From NCBI GenBank assembly GCA_964468815.1, contig CAYXWN010000034.1:1-20332 (forward strand): 20,332 bases of DNA, read 5' to 3'. Both the position numbers and the translations under genes were made by a program. The notes beneath the pieces are model-generated. The model worked only from the letters and a program-made list of their open reading frames with translations. It was not told where the DNA came from and made no database searches. This DNA is from UMGS621 sp964468815 (GTDB lineage Bacteria; Bacillota; Clostridia; Christensenellales; Borkfalkiaceae). Shown here one piece after another: positions 7,286 through 15,134 of the stretch (the first letter of the stretch is position 1; the number at the start of each line of letters is the position of its first letter).

Positions 7286-8896
7286 ATGAATTTATCTCAA
7301 ACGCTGAACAATTATATTCCGAAAAAGGGGGAAGAATCCCTTTTATCCGAAATGCGCGCCCTCTATGCAAGTGTGGGCAAATTTTCATGTGAACGCGTGT
7401 GCCCGACGCATTTTACGAGTTCCGCTTTTATCGTGAACGAGCACTTAAATGCCGCCGTGCTTGTCCGTCATAATTTGTTGGGGCGTTACGTTTGGGCAGG
7501 CGGTCATAACGACGGGGAAGAAGATTGTTTGGCGGTTGCGCTTCGCGAGGCGGAAGAAGAAACGGGGTTATCCGTCCGCCCGTATTCGTCTATGCCGTTT
7601 ATGCTGAATCGGTTTGAAGTGCCTGCGCATGAAAAGAACGGACAGACGGTTGCCGCGCACGTGCATTTTTCGCTCGCTTATTGCTTGGTGGCGAAAGAAG
7701 AACCGCCGCGCGTAAAAGCGGACGAAAACACGGACGTGCTTTGGGTGCCTTTCGATTCTCTTCACGAACTTTGGAACGAGGGGGATTTGGCGGAACGCTG
7801 CCGCTTGGCGGTGCGCGAGTTGGCAGAAGAAAAAGCGCATGCGTTTACCGCGATTCCCGATTTGCTCCTCCCTTGGTTTTACGAGCATAAGCGCGTATTA
7901 CCTTGGCGACGGATGAAAAATCCGTATGCGACGTGGGTTTCGGAAATTATGTTGCAACAGACGCGCGTCGAGGCGGTCAAGGAATATTTTCTGCGGTTTA
8001 TGCGCGCGCTGCCGACGGTGGAATCGCTTGCGGCGTGCGACGACGAAAAGTTGATGAAACTGTGGGAGGGATTGGGATATTACAGCCGCGCCCGTAACTT
8101 AAAACGAGCGGCGGAGGTGATTGTAAAAGAATACGGCGGAGAGATCCCGTCCGAGCGGAGCGCGCTTTCGAGGCTTCCCGGGATCGGCGATTATACGGCA
8201 GGCGCGATCTCGTCCATCGCGTTCGGAAATCCCGAACCTGCGGTCGACGGCAACGTTTTGCGCGTGGTCAGTCGCATTACCGAGGACTTTACGAATATTG
8301 ACTTGCCTGCGTGCAAAGCGGAGTTGACCGAGCGCTTGCGTGCCGTTTATCCGCCCGACGCAGGGGCTTTTACGGAGAGTTTGATGGAACTCGGCGCAAT
8401 TGTTTGCGTTCCGAACGGCGCGCCTCTTTGCGCGGAATGTCCGATGCGTCCCGTCTGCTTGGCGTATCAAAAGGGTTCGTACGCGTCTTTGCCCGTGCGT
8501 AAGGAAAAGACTGCGCGAAAAAAAGAATCCATGACGGTATTTTTTCTGCTTTCCGATCAAAAAACCGCTCTTTGCAAGCGTACGCAAAAGGACGTGTTGA
8601 ACGGTATGTGGGAATTTCCGAATTGTCCGAATTCGTTCACGGCGTCCGAGGCGAAACAATATTTATCCGAGAACGGGATTGCGATTGTCGGTGAACTGAA
8701 AAAACGCACGCACGTGCATATTTTTACACATAAAGAATGGCATATGACTTGTTATTACGGGATATGCGATCGGTTGCCACAATCGTGCACGGCGTTCGCT
8801 TTAGAAGAGATTCGCGAAAAAATCAGCCTTCCGTCCGCCTTTAAGTGGTGTTTGGACGAGTGTCCGCTCGCTTTGGAGAGAGGAGATCAAAATTAG
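7286..8896 (+). CDS. mutY: NUDIX hydrolase - MutY adenine glycosylase fusion
   Basis: Base-excision repair enzyme predicted to remove adenine opposite 8-oxoguanine, fused to an N-terminal NUDIX hydrolase. Residues 1 to about 185 carry a perfect NUDIX box (residues 73-95: G-x5-E-x7-REAEEETGL). Residues 190-400 are MutY: catalytic Glu220 in SEIMLQQTRV, helix-hairpin-helix LPGIGDYTAGAI from residue 297, catalytic Asp321 in PAVDGNV, and iron-sulphur cysteines 374, 382, 385 and 391 (spacing x7, x2, x5; the first gap is one longer than in E. coli). The final 120 residues are the MutY C-terminal NUDIX-like lesion-recognition domain (FFLLSDQKTALCKR, GMWEFPN). At 536 aa it is about 180 longer than plain MutY. 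I see no stop or frameshift between the parts. The N-terminal NUDIX substrate is unproven; nucleotide-pool cleaning like MutT is the obvious guess. Confidence 0.92.
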   Translation: MNLSQTLNNYIPKKGEESLLSEMRALYASVGKFSCERVCPTHFTSSAFIVNEHLNAAVLVRHNLLGRYVWAGGHNDGEEDCLAVALREAEEETGLSVRPYSSMPFMLNRFEVPAHEKNGQTVAAHVHFSLAYCLVAKEEPPRVKADENTDVLWVPFDSLHELWNEGDLAERCRLAVRELAEEKAHAFTAIPDLLLPWFYEHKRVLPWRRMKNPYATWVSEIMLQQTRVEAVKEYFLRFMRALPTVESLAACDDEKLMKLWEGLGYYSRARNLKRAAEVIVKEYGGEIPSERSALSRLPGIGDYTAGAISSIAFGNPEPAVDGNVLRVVSRITEDFTNIDLPACKAELTERLRAVYPPDAGAFTESLMELGAIVCVPNGAPLCAECPMRPVCLAYQKGSYASLPVRKEKTARKKESMTVFFLLSDQKTALCKRTQKDVLNGMWEFPNCPNSFTASEAKQYLSENGIAIVGELKKRTHVHIFTHKEWHMTCYYGICDRLPQSCTAFALEEIREKISLPSAFKWCLDECPLALERGDQN

Positions 8897-8984
8897 ATTT
8901 GTTTTTGAGAAAGAGTGAAAGTTGCGTGATTTTAAGCAGAACTTGAATAAAAACGGGTTAAATTGTTTTATTTGTGAAAGATTG

Positions 8985-9019
8985 AAAAGATCGGGCTTCG
9001 TGAAGAAGTCCGATCTTTT
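8985..9019. terminator. Bidirectional terminator between convergent genes
   Basis: A 15-bp stem with one G-T pair, AAAAGATCGGGCTTC (8985-8999) with GAAGTCCGATCTTTT (9005-9019), around a 5-base loop. The A-rich left and T-rich right sides let it work in both directions, ending the NUDIX-MutY gene and the convergent PHP gene. Confidence 0.8.
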
Positions 9020-9039
9020 AACGTGATAGGATAATTTGT

Positions 9040-9774
9040 TTAGCGTAAGAATTTTTTTCTGTGTATTAAAACTTTGGAAAGAAAACGGTCGACGTTGTAG
9101 TTTGCGATCAGCTCCGTCGGAAAGTCGAGTTCTTTTATCAACTGTTCGCAATAAGAAAAATCGCCGACGTGCGCTCTGCCGTGCGAATCGCTGCCGAACG
9201 TGACGGAAACCTTTTTTTCTTTGCAGAGCGTAAGCATTTCCGTATAGCGGTTCCGCACGTTTCCGCGGTAGCCGTCGGGGGCGAGAGAGGCGTTGTTTAC
9301 TTCGAGAAATACGTCGAATTCTTTCGCTGCGTCCGTCAATGCGTGATAGTTTAAGGGGTATTTTTCGTTATCCGGGTGTCCGACGATATTGACGTAGGGA
9401 TTTTGCATTGCGTTGACAAGCGCCGCGGTGTTGGTTCGTTCGCTTGCGGGAGAAAAACAGTCGGGGTGTTGACTGACGATGGTAAAATCGAGTTCTTTCA
9501 TCGTGGCGGTGGAAAGGTCTACTCTCCCTTTGTCGTCAAGCACGTTTACCTCTGCGCCGAACAGAAGGTTGACGCCGCATTTTTTTCGTTCGATCAATTT
9601 CAACCCCCAAAAATACGCGTCCGTCGCGCCGTTCGGCATGCCGAATGCGTGGTCGGTGACGGCGAGGTATGAAAGCCCCTTATCCGCCGCCGCCTTTGCG
9701 AGATCGGTCAGTGTGTCCGTCGTGTGGTGACCGCTGGATATCGTATGGGTATGAAAATCGACTGCAAATCGCAT
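9040..9774 (-). CDS. PHP-domain metal-dependent phosphoesterase
   Basis: A 244-aa stand-alone PHP protein of the YcdX/histidinol-phosphatase-like group, expected to hydrolyse a phosphate ester with a trinuclear metal site. Metal-binding motifs appear in order: DFHTHTISSGHH (N-terminus), VTDHAFG, FGAEVNVLD, VSQHPDCF, GHPDN, LEVNNASL and FGSDSHGRAHVG. These cover the usual PHP His, Asp and Glu ligands. ATG 9772-9774 follows an AAGGCGG ribosome site. The natural substrate of such proteins is often unknown and nothing nearby fixes it; histidine genes are not in view. Confidence 0.88.
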   Translation of the reverse strand: MRFAVDFHTHTISSGHHTTDTLTDLAKAAADKGLSYLAVTDHAFGMPNGATDAYFWGLKLIERKKCGVNLLFGAEVNVLDDKGRVDLSTATMKELDFTIVSQHPDCFSPASERTNTAALVNAMQNPYVNIVGHPDNEKYPLNYHALTDAAKEFDVFLEVNNASLAPDGYRGNVRNRYTEMLTLCKEKKVSVTFGSDSHGRAHVGDFSYCEQLIKELDFPTELIANYNVDRFLSKVLIHRKKFLR

Positions 9775-9805
9775 TTAGAACACCGCCTTGTGTCTATTTT
9801 TTTCT

Positions 9806-9834
9806 ATTATACACCGTTTGTGGGGTTTTGACAA
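9806..9834 (-). promoter_or_regulatory. Promoter of the PHP gene
   Basis: On the minus strand TTGTCA (complement of 9829-9834), 17 bases, then TATAAT (complement of 9806-9811), about 30 bases before the start codon. Confidence 0.75.
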
Positions 9835-9924
9835 TTATTTTGTAATATTTTTTGAGAAAAACCTTAAATTCCACAGAAACTCACATGAAATCAAAGAAAA
9901 ACCAAAAAATGCTTGTGTGAAAGA

Positions 9925-9953
9925 TTGACAAAGAGAGGATTATGAGATATAAT
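9925..9953 (+). promoter_or_regulatory. Consensus sigma-A promoter of the microcompartment locus
   Basis: TTGACA (9925-9930), exactly 17 bases, TATAAT (9948-9953): a full consensus promoter. The predicted start near 9960 gives a leader of about 50 bases to the dehydratase ATG at 10013. With such a strong core, regulation probably comes from a repressor, but I see no clear operator. Confidence 0.85.
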
Positions 9954-10012
9954 TACAATGTATAATGAATTATTATCCGAAAAAGACGTTTTTTTCGGAA
10001 AGGAAGGGGCAA

Positions 10013-12532
10013 ATGGATTTTTACAAACAGTCTTTCATTCAAAAGACCGATCGTATTTCAAGGATCTTGGAACGCACGTTCGCCAAGTTACCCGAAATCG
10101 AATCCGCGCGCGCAAAACTTTTAACGGAGTCCTATCGCGAAACGGAGGATCAGCCCACGATTATTAGAAGAGCGAAGGCTTTCGAGCATATTTTGAAGCA
10201 TATTCCGATCGTTATTCGGGAAGAGGAGTTGATCGTCGGCAGTTCTACGACGAAGCCGAGAGGTTGTCAGACTTACCCCGAGTTTTCTTACGAGTGGTTG
10301 GAATCCGAATTCGATACGGTCGCGACGCGTTCTGCAGATCCCTTTTATATTTCCGAACAGACAAAGGCGGACTTAAAGGAAGCGGACGCTTATTGGAAAG
10401 GGAAAACCACCAGCGAACTTGCAACCGCTTACATGGAGTCCGAAACGCTTCTCGCGATGAAGCACAACGTATTTACGCCGGGTAACTATTTTTATAACGG
10501 CGTCGGGCACGTAACCGTTCATTACGATTGGGTTTTGGCGGTCGGCTTTAAGGGAATTCGGCTTCGCGCGGAAAACGAATTGAAAAATTGTTGCGTCGGA
10601 CAGGGAAACTATGCGAAGAAGAGCCGCTTTTTAGAGGCGGTGATCATTTCGTGCGACGCGGCGATCGCTTATGCGCGCCGTTATGCGGAACTTGCGTATC
10701 AAGAGTCCGAGCGTTGTTCCGATCCCGAACGCAAAAAAGAACTTTTAATCATTGCGAAAAATTGTTTGAACGTACCCGAAAACGGTGCTTCCGATTTTTA
10801 CGAGGCATGTCAGTCGTTCTGGTTTGTTCAGCAGTTGATTCAATTGGAGTCCAGCGGACATTCGATTTCGCCGGGACGCTTCGATCAATATATGTATCCT
10901 TATTTTAAAAAGGATTACGAGGCAGGAAAAATCACGCTTGCCTTTGCGCAAGAGTTGCTTGACTGCATTTGGATCAAATTGAACGATTTGAATAAGTGCC
11001 GCGACGCGGCTTCGGCAGAGGGGTTTGCCGGATATTCTCTGTTCCAGAATTTGATTGTCGGAGGACAGGACGAAAACGGAACGGACGTAACGAACGAACT
11101 TTCTTATATGTGCTTGGAGGCGTCCATGCACGTACAGTTGCCGCAACCGTCCCTTTCTATTCGCGTTTGGAACGGCAGTCCCGAAAGTCTTTTGGTTAAG
11201 GCGGCGGAACTGACACGGACGGGCGTCGGACTTCCTGCTTATTATAACGATGAAGTAATTATTCCGTCGTTGATGTCTCGCGGATTGACGTTGCAAGACG
11301 CGCGTACTTACAATATTATCGGTTGCGTCGAGCCGCAAAAGGCAGGCAAGACGGAGGGGTGGCACGACGCTGCGTTTTATAATATGTGCCGTCCGTTTGA
11401 ATTTGCCATGCACGACGGCAAGGATGGCGACGTACAAGTCGGACCGAAAACGGGCGACGCGTCGCGGTTTACCACCTTTGAAGAGGTGTTCGACGCTTAT
11501 AAAAAGCAGATGAATTATTTTATCCGCTTGTTAGTGAATGCGGATAATGCGATCGACGTCGCGCATGCAGAACGTTGTCCCTTACCGTTCGTTTCTTGTA
11601 TGGTAGAAGATTGTATCGGCAGAGGCAAGAGTTTGCAAGAGGGCGGTGCGATTTACAATTTCACCGGACCGCAGGGCTTCGGCATTGCGAATATGGCGGA
11701 TTCGCTGTACACGATCAAGAAACTCGTGTTTGAAGAAAAGAAGTTTACCATGGCGGAGTTGATTGACGCCGTAGATCATAATTTCGGGCACGGCGTAGAG
11801 CGGCATATGGCGGAAAAGGTCGTCGCGAGGGTGGCTGAGGAATTGGAAAAACAGGGTGCGCCCATGAGTGACGCGGAAAAAGAAGCGATGAAAACTTCTT
11901 TGACGGCAGACGGGGCGGACGTTGCGAAATACGCGAAGATTTTAGACGAGATCGAAGCGTTGCCCAAGTTCGGCAACGACGTTCCGGAAGTGGATTTATT
12001 TGCGCGTGAAGTCGCTTATACGTATACCAAGCCGATTGAAAAATACGATAATCCGCGTGGCGGAAAATTCCAAGCCGGGTTGTATCCCGTTTCCGCGAAC
12101 GTTCCGCTCGGCGCACAGACGGGCGCTTTGCCGGACGGCAGATTTGCGAATATGCCGGTAGCGGACGGCGTTTCTCCGACTGCGGGAAGAGATACGCACG
12201 GACCGACCGCCGCCGCAAATTCGGTTTCTAAGTTAGACCACTATATCGCGTCCAACGGCACGCTTTACAATCAAAAATTCCACCCGTCCGCATTGGCGGG
12301 GGGAACGGGGTTGCATAATTTCATTGCGTTGATTCGCACTTATTTCGATAAGAAAGGAAGTCATATGCAATTTAACGTCGTTTCCAAAGAAACGCTTTTG
12401 GAAGCGCAGAAAAATCCCGATAAATATAAGCATCTCGTGGTTCGCGTCGCCGGATACAGCGCGCTCTTTACCACGCTTTCCAAATCCTTACAGGACGATA
12501 TCATTAATCGTACCGAACAGGGATCGTATTAA
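10013..12532 (+). CDS. Glycyl radical diol dehydratase (1,2-propanediol/glycerol type)
   Basis: B12-independent radical dehydratase, predicted to turn 1,2-propanediol into propionaldehyde. Start ATG 10013 is preceded by AGGAAGGGG; an in-frame ATG at 9965 has no ribosome site. The 839-aa protein has the thiyl site GCVEP (Cys438, Glu440) and the glycyl loop RVAGYSA with radical Gly814. Active-site residues described for Clostridium butyricum glycerol dehydratase are matched at equivalent places: Asn158 and His166 (GNYFYNGVGH), His283-Ser284 (ESSGHSISPGRFDQY) and Asp452, fourteen residues after the thiyl Cys (KTEGWHDAAF). Choline lyase and formate lyase signatures do not fit. Propanediol rather than glycerol is favoured by the aldolase in the same locus and by the length, somewhat above glycerol dehydratase. 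The next gene is its activase. No separate N-terminal encapsulation helix is evident. Confidence 0.93.
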   Translation: MDFYKQSFIQKTDRISRILERTFAKLPEIESARAKLLTESYRETEDQPTIIRRAKAFEHILKHIPIVIREEELIVGSSTTKPRGCQTYPEFSYEWLESEFDTVATRSADPFYISEQTKADLKEADAYWKGKTTSELATAYMESETLLAMKHNVFTPGNYFYNGVGHVTVHYDWVLAVGFKGIRLRAENELKNCCVGQGNYAKKSRFLEAVIISCDAAIAYARRYAELAYQESERCSDPERKKELLIIAKNCLNVPENGASDFYEACQSFWFVQQLIQLESSGHSISPGRFDQYMYPYFKKDYEAGKITLAFAQELLDCIWIKLNDLNKCRDAASAEGFAGYSLFQNLIVGGQDENGTDVTNELSYMCLEASMHVQLPQPSLSIRVWNGSPESLLVKAAELTRTGVGLPAYYNDEVIIPSLMSRGLTLQDARTYNIIGCVEPQKAGKTEGWHDAAFYNMCRPFEFAMHDGKDGDVQVGPKTGDASRFTTFEEVFDAYKKQMNYFIRLLVNADNAIDVAHAERCPLPFVSCMVEDCIGRGKSLQEGGAIYNFTGPQGFGIANMADSLYTIKKLVFEEKKFTMAELIDAVDHNFGHGVERHMAEKVVARVAEELEKQGAPMSDAEKEAMKTSLTADGADVAKYAKILDEIEALPKFGNDVPEVDLFAREVAYTYTKPIEKYDNPRGGKFQAGLYPVSANVPLGAQTGALPDGRFANMPVADGVSPTAGRDTHGPTAAANSVSKLDHYIASNGTLYNQKFHPSALAGGTGLHNFIALIRTYFDKKGSHMQFNVVSKETLLEAQKNPDKYKHLVVRVAGYSALFTTLSKSLQDDIINRTEQGSY

Positions 12533-12546
12533 ACGGAGTGCGTTGC

Positions 12547-13338
12547 ATGGATATATTAGACACAAAGGGGAGAATATTCGATATACAGAAATTCTCCGTA
12601 CACGACGGACCGGGAATCCGCACGATCGTCTTTTTTAAGGGATGCGTATTGCGCTGTCAGTGGTGTTGCAATCCCGAATCGCAAGAATACGAGATTCAGA
12701 AGATGACCATTGCCGGTAAAGAAAAAATCGTCGGACGGGACGTAACCGCGCGCGAGGTGATGGAAGAGGTTTTACAAGATCTTGCCTATTATCGTCGGAG
12801 CGGCGGCGGTCTTACGCTTTCGGGCGGAGAGTGCCTGTTGCAACCCGATTTCGCGCGGGCGCTCTTGCAGTCTGCAAAAGAAGCGCATATTTCGACGGCG
12901 ATCGAGAGTATGGCGTACGTCAAGTACGAGGTGATTGAAAGCATTTTGCCGTATCTCGATATTTACTTGATGGATATTAAACACGTGAATCCCGAAAAGC
13001 ACAGAAGGTTTACGGGGAAATCAAACGAATTGATTTTGGAAAACGCGCGCAAAGTGGCGCGGTCCGGGCGGACCAATCTCGTGATTCGCGTTCCGACGAT
13101 TCCCGGCTTTAACGATACGCCGGAGGAAATTACGGCGATTGCGAAATTCGCGGCGTCCCTTCCGGGAGTGGAAAAAATTCACCTGTTGCCGTATCATCGG
13201 TTGGGACAGGATAAATACGTCGGGCTGAACCGCCCTTACGCGTTGGACGGCGTACTTCCGCCGCAAAAGGCGCACATGGAAGCGTTGGCGGACGCGGTTC
13301 GCGCGGCGACGGATCTGAATTGTCAGATCGGAGGCTGA
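12547..13338 (+). CDS. Glycyl radical enzyme activase (radical SAM)
   Basis: Installs the glycyl radical on the dehydratase encoded just upstream, using S-adenosylmethionine and a 4Fe-4S cluster. The cluster motif is Cys33-x3-Cys37-x2-Cys40 in KGCVLRCQWCCNPES; the preceding FSVHDGPGIRTIVF and the later GGGLTLSGGECLL (from about residue 85) are standard activase motifs. Start ATG 12547 is eight bases after CGGAG; a GTG at 12538 overlaps that site and is unlikely. The protein is 263 aa, and only about 45 residues separate the cluster from the GGE motif. The ferredoxin-like insert with extra cysteine clusters that many dehydratase-type activases carry is therefore absent, giving a pyruvate-formate-lyase-activase-like architecture. 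Confidence 0.93.
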   Translation: MDILDTKGRIFDIQKFSVHDGPGIRTIVFFKGCVLRCQWCCNPESQEYEIQKMTIAGKEKIVGRDVTAREVMEEVLQDLAYYRRSGGGLTLSGGECLLQPDFARALLQSAKEAHISTAIESMAYVKYEVIESILPYLDIYLMDIKHVNPEKHRRFTGKSNELILENARKVARSGRTNLVIRVPTIPGFNDTPEEITAIAKFAASLPGVEKIHLLPYHRLGQDKYVGLNRPYALDGVLPPQKAHMEALADAVRAATDLNCQIGG

Positions 13339-13339
13339 G

Positions 13340-13726
13340 ATGGATCAACAAAAATTAACCGATTTATTAAGTAACGAGGGAAAACTCAGAATCGTACAAG
13401 AGTTAGTTCCCGGAAAACAGATTACGATTGCGCATATCATTGCGAATCCGGATAAGATTCTCTACCAAAAATTGGGGTTGAATCCTGCGGTGGATTATAC
13501 GAAGAGCGCGATCGGGATTGTCTGTATGTCCCCGGCGGAAACCGCGATCATCGCCGGAGATATCGCCTTAAAGGCGTCCGCCGCGGAGGTCGGGTTCGTC
13601 GATCGTTTCAGCGGAACGCTGATTCTCTTGGGAACGGTTTCCGAGGTTACGGCTTCGTTAGAGGCAATCCTTTCTTACGCGCGGAATACGCTCGGCTTTG
13701 TGACTTGCGAAATTACGAAAACCTGA
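13340..13726 (+). CDS. eutS: BMC shell protein, EutS/PduU type
   Basis: A circularly permuted single-domain shell protein that forms hexamers in the microcompartment facet. The signature segments are LRIVQELVPGKQITIAHIIAN near the N-terminus (the strand that builds the small beta-barrel over the pore in PduU and EutS), KSAIGIVCMSPAETAIIAGDIALKA, and VGFVDRFSGTLILLGTVSEV. It ends CEITKT, the usual EutS ending. At 128 aa it is about 12-17 longer than PduU or EutS, mostly from an N-terminal extension (MDQQKLTDLLSNEG). GGAGG lies six bases before ATG 13340. The gene abuts the activase and overlaps the next gene by one base. Confidence 0.92.
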   Translation: MDQQKLTDLLSNEGKLRIVQELVPGKQITIAHIIANPDKILYQKLGLNPAVDYTKSAIGIVCMSPAETAIIAGDIALKASAAEVGFVDRFSGTLILLGTVSEVTASLEAILSYARNTLGFVTCEITKT

Positions 13727-14181
13727 TGCCGAAAAAGAAAATCATGTTCATCGGCAGAAGCGGCGCGGGAAAGACTACGCTCACGCAAGCTCTGTCCGGA
13801 GTGGATTTACAATACAAAAAGACGCAATACGTTAATTATCACGAGTATATTATTGATCCGCCGGGAGAATATATCGAGGACAAGCAGTTCGGTTTTGCGC
13901 TCGCGCTGTATTCCTACGAGGTGGACGCGGTCGGATTTCTCATCGCTGCGAACGAACCGTTCTCTCTCTATTCGCCTTGCTGTACGTGTATGACGAATCG
14001 AGAAGTCGTCGGGATCGTGACGCAAATCAACCATCCGCACGCGGATGTAAAATTAGCGGAAAATTGGTTAAGACTCGCCGGTTGCGAACGGATTTTTTTC
14101 GTCGACAGCGTAACGCGCGAGGGATTGGACGAATTGATTGCGTTTTTGACCGAAGAAAAACCGAAAAATGTGGGAAGTTGA
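13726..14181 (+). CDS. eutP: EutP/PduV-family P-loop protein
   Basis: A small Ras-like NTPase associated with microcompartments; PduV has been linked to compartment movement and the exact role in this locus is unknown. The 151-aa protein shows Walker A GRSGAGKTT (residues 10-18), a switch motif DPPGEY (Asp44 to Gly47) and EutP-typical text (GFLIAANEPFSLYSP, GIVTQINHP). The canonical guanine-specificity motif NKxD is not present; TQIN stands in its place, as in the family. The ATG (13726) shares a base with the previous stop (TGATG) and no ribosome site is visible, so translation is coupled to the EutS-type gene. A longer in-frame start at 13705 would lie inside that gene. Confidence 0.9.
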   Translation: MPKKKIMFIGRSGAGKTTLTQALSGVDLQYKKTQYVNYHEYIIDPPGEYIEDKQFGFALALYSYEVDAVGFLIAANEPFSLYSPCCTCMTNREVVGIVTQINHPHADVKLAENWLRLAGCERIFFVDSVTREGLDELIAFLTEEKPKNVGS

Positions 14182-14244
14182 CCGCTTTCAAACGGAAATA
14201 AACTAAAAGAACAACAAAAACCAACAAAAAGTAATGACAAAACG

Positions 14245-14273
14245 TTGACTTCTGTGTTTTTTTAGGATATAAT
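14245..14273 (+). promoter_or_regulatory. Internal sigma-A promoter before the aldolase gene
   Basis: TTGACT (14245-14250), 17 bases, TATAAT (14268-14273). Start predicted near 14280, about 25 bases before the aldolase ATG. No terminator is visible in the gap after the EutP-type gene, so this promoter would boost the second half of the locus over read-through from upstream. Confidence 0.82.
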
Positions 14274-14305
14274 AGAATTGTAAAATAAAAGGTAAGGAGA
14301 TTATT

Positions 14306-15130
14306 ATGGTAAACGAATTTGAAATTAAAAAACAAATTTGCGAAATCGGCAAGAGAATCTACAACCAGGGAATGGTTGCGGCGAACGACGGTAACATTTC
14401 CGTAAAGTTGAACGATCACGAGTTCCTCTGCACGCCGACCGGCGTCAGCAAGGGATTCATGACGCCCGAATATATTTGTAAGGTGGACGAAAACGGAAAG
14501 GTTTTGCAGGCGAACGCCGGCTTTAAGCCGTCCAGTGAAATTAAAATGCACATGCGTGTTTATAAAGAAAGACCGGACGTAAAATCCGTCGTGCACGCGC
14601 ACCCCGTTTATGCGACCAGTTTCGCGATTGCGGGAATTCCTTTGACGCAGCCCATTATGCCGGAAGCGGTTATCGCACTCGGTTGCGTTCCCATCGCAAA
14701 ATACGGCACGCCTTCGACGGAAGAAATCCCCGATGCGGTTTCCGAATGGCTTCCGTATTTCGACGCGGTTCTTTTGGAGAACCACGGTGCGTTGACGTAT
14801 TCGGATTCTTTGCTTGCGGCATACCACAAAATGGAATCCGTCGAGTTCTACGCGAAACTTCTTTTCAACGCTCGTCTTTTGGGCGGACCGAAAGAACTTT
14901 CCAAAGCGCAGGTTGAAAGATTGTATGAGATTCGTCGTCAGTTCGGTATGACGGGTAAGCATCCGGCAAACGTCTGCGTTGCGAATAAGCAGGGTTGCAC
15001 TAGCTGCCATACGTGCGGCGGTTCTTGCGGCGCGAAGAAAGCGGAAGCGACCGCTACGACTGCAAACAATGCCGATATGGTCGCGGAAATCACCAAAAAG
15101 GTCATGAGCGAACTCGGACTGAATAAATAA
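14306..15130 (+). CDS. fucA: Class II aldolase (fuculose/rhamnulose-phosphate type) with Cys-rich linker and encapsulation helix
   Basis: Predicted to cleave L-fuculose- or rhamnulose-1-phosphate to DHAP and lactaldehyde. The aldolase II core (about residues 1-215) has the Zn and catalytic set: Glu78 in SSEIKMH, His97 and His99 in HAHP, His160 in ENHGAL, plus NDGNISVK near the N-terminus. The core is followed by an extra 60 residues. A cysteine cluster Cys231-x2-Cys234-x2-Cys237-x3-Cys241 (GCTSCHTCGGSCG) comes first, then an Ala/Thr-rich linker, then a short amphipathic helix (MVAEITKKVMSELGL) that fits a C-terminal encapsulation peptide. AAGGAGA precedes ATG 14306. The cluster spacing resembles a 4Fe-4S ferredoxin motif; whether it binds iron is unknown. 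Other class II aldolase substrates cannot be excluded. Confidence 0.9.
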   Translation: MVNEFEIKKQICEIGKRIYNQGMVAANDGNISVKLNDHEFLCTPTGVSKGFMTPEYICKVDENGKVLQANAGFKPSSEIKMHMRVYKERPDVKSVVHAHPVYATSFAIAGIPLTQPIMPEAVIALGCVPIAKYGTPSTEEIPDAVSEWLPYFDAVLLENHGALTYSDSLLAAYHKMESVEFYAKLLFNARLLGGPKELSKAQVERLYEIRRQFGMTGKHPANVCVANKQGCTSCHTCGGSCGAKKAEATATTANNADMVAEITKKVMSELGLNK

Positions 15131-15134
15131 GTTT

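Noticed and set aside
9905..9932. Possible cre-like operator beside the dehydratase promoter
   Set aside because: The TGTGAAAGATTGACA stretch lacks the central CG of the consensus and is better explained by the -35 box.
10013..12532. Choline trimethylamine-lyase or pyruvate formate-lyase as identity of the radical enzyme
   Set aside because: The thiyl site is GCVEP rather than the paired-Cys site of formate lyase, and the His-Ser pair and the Asp fourteen residues after the thiyl Cys match diol dehydratase instead of choline lyase.
14168..14190. Possible catabolite-repression (cre) site near the internal promoter
   Set aside because: TTGACCGCTTTCAA is a partial palindrome and fits the cre consensus only in its core; it fails at the outer positions and overlaps the end of the EutP-type gene.
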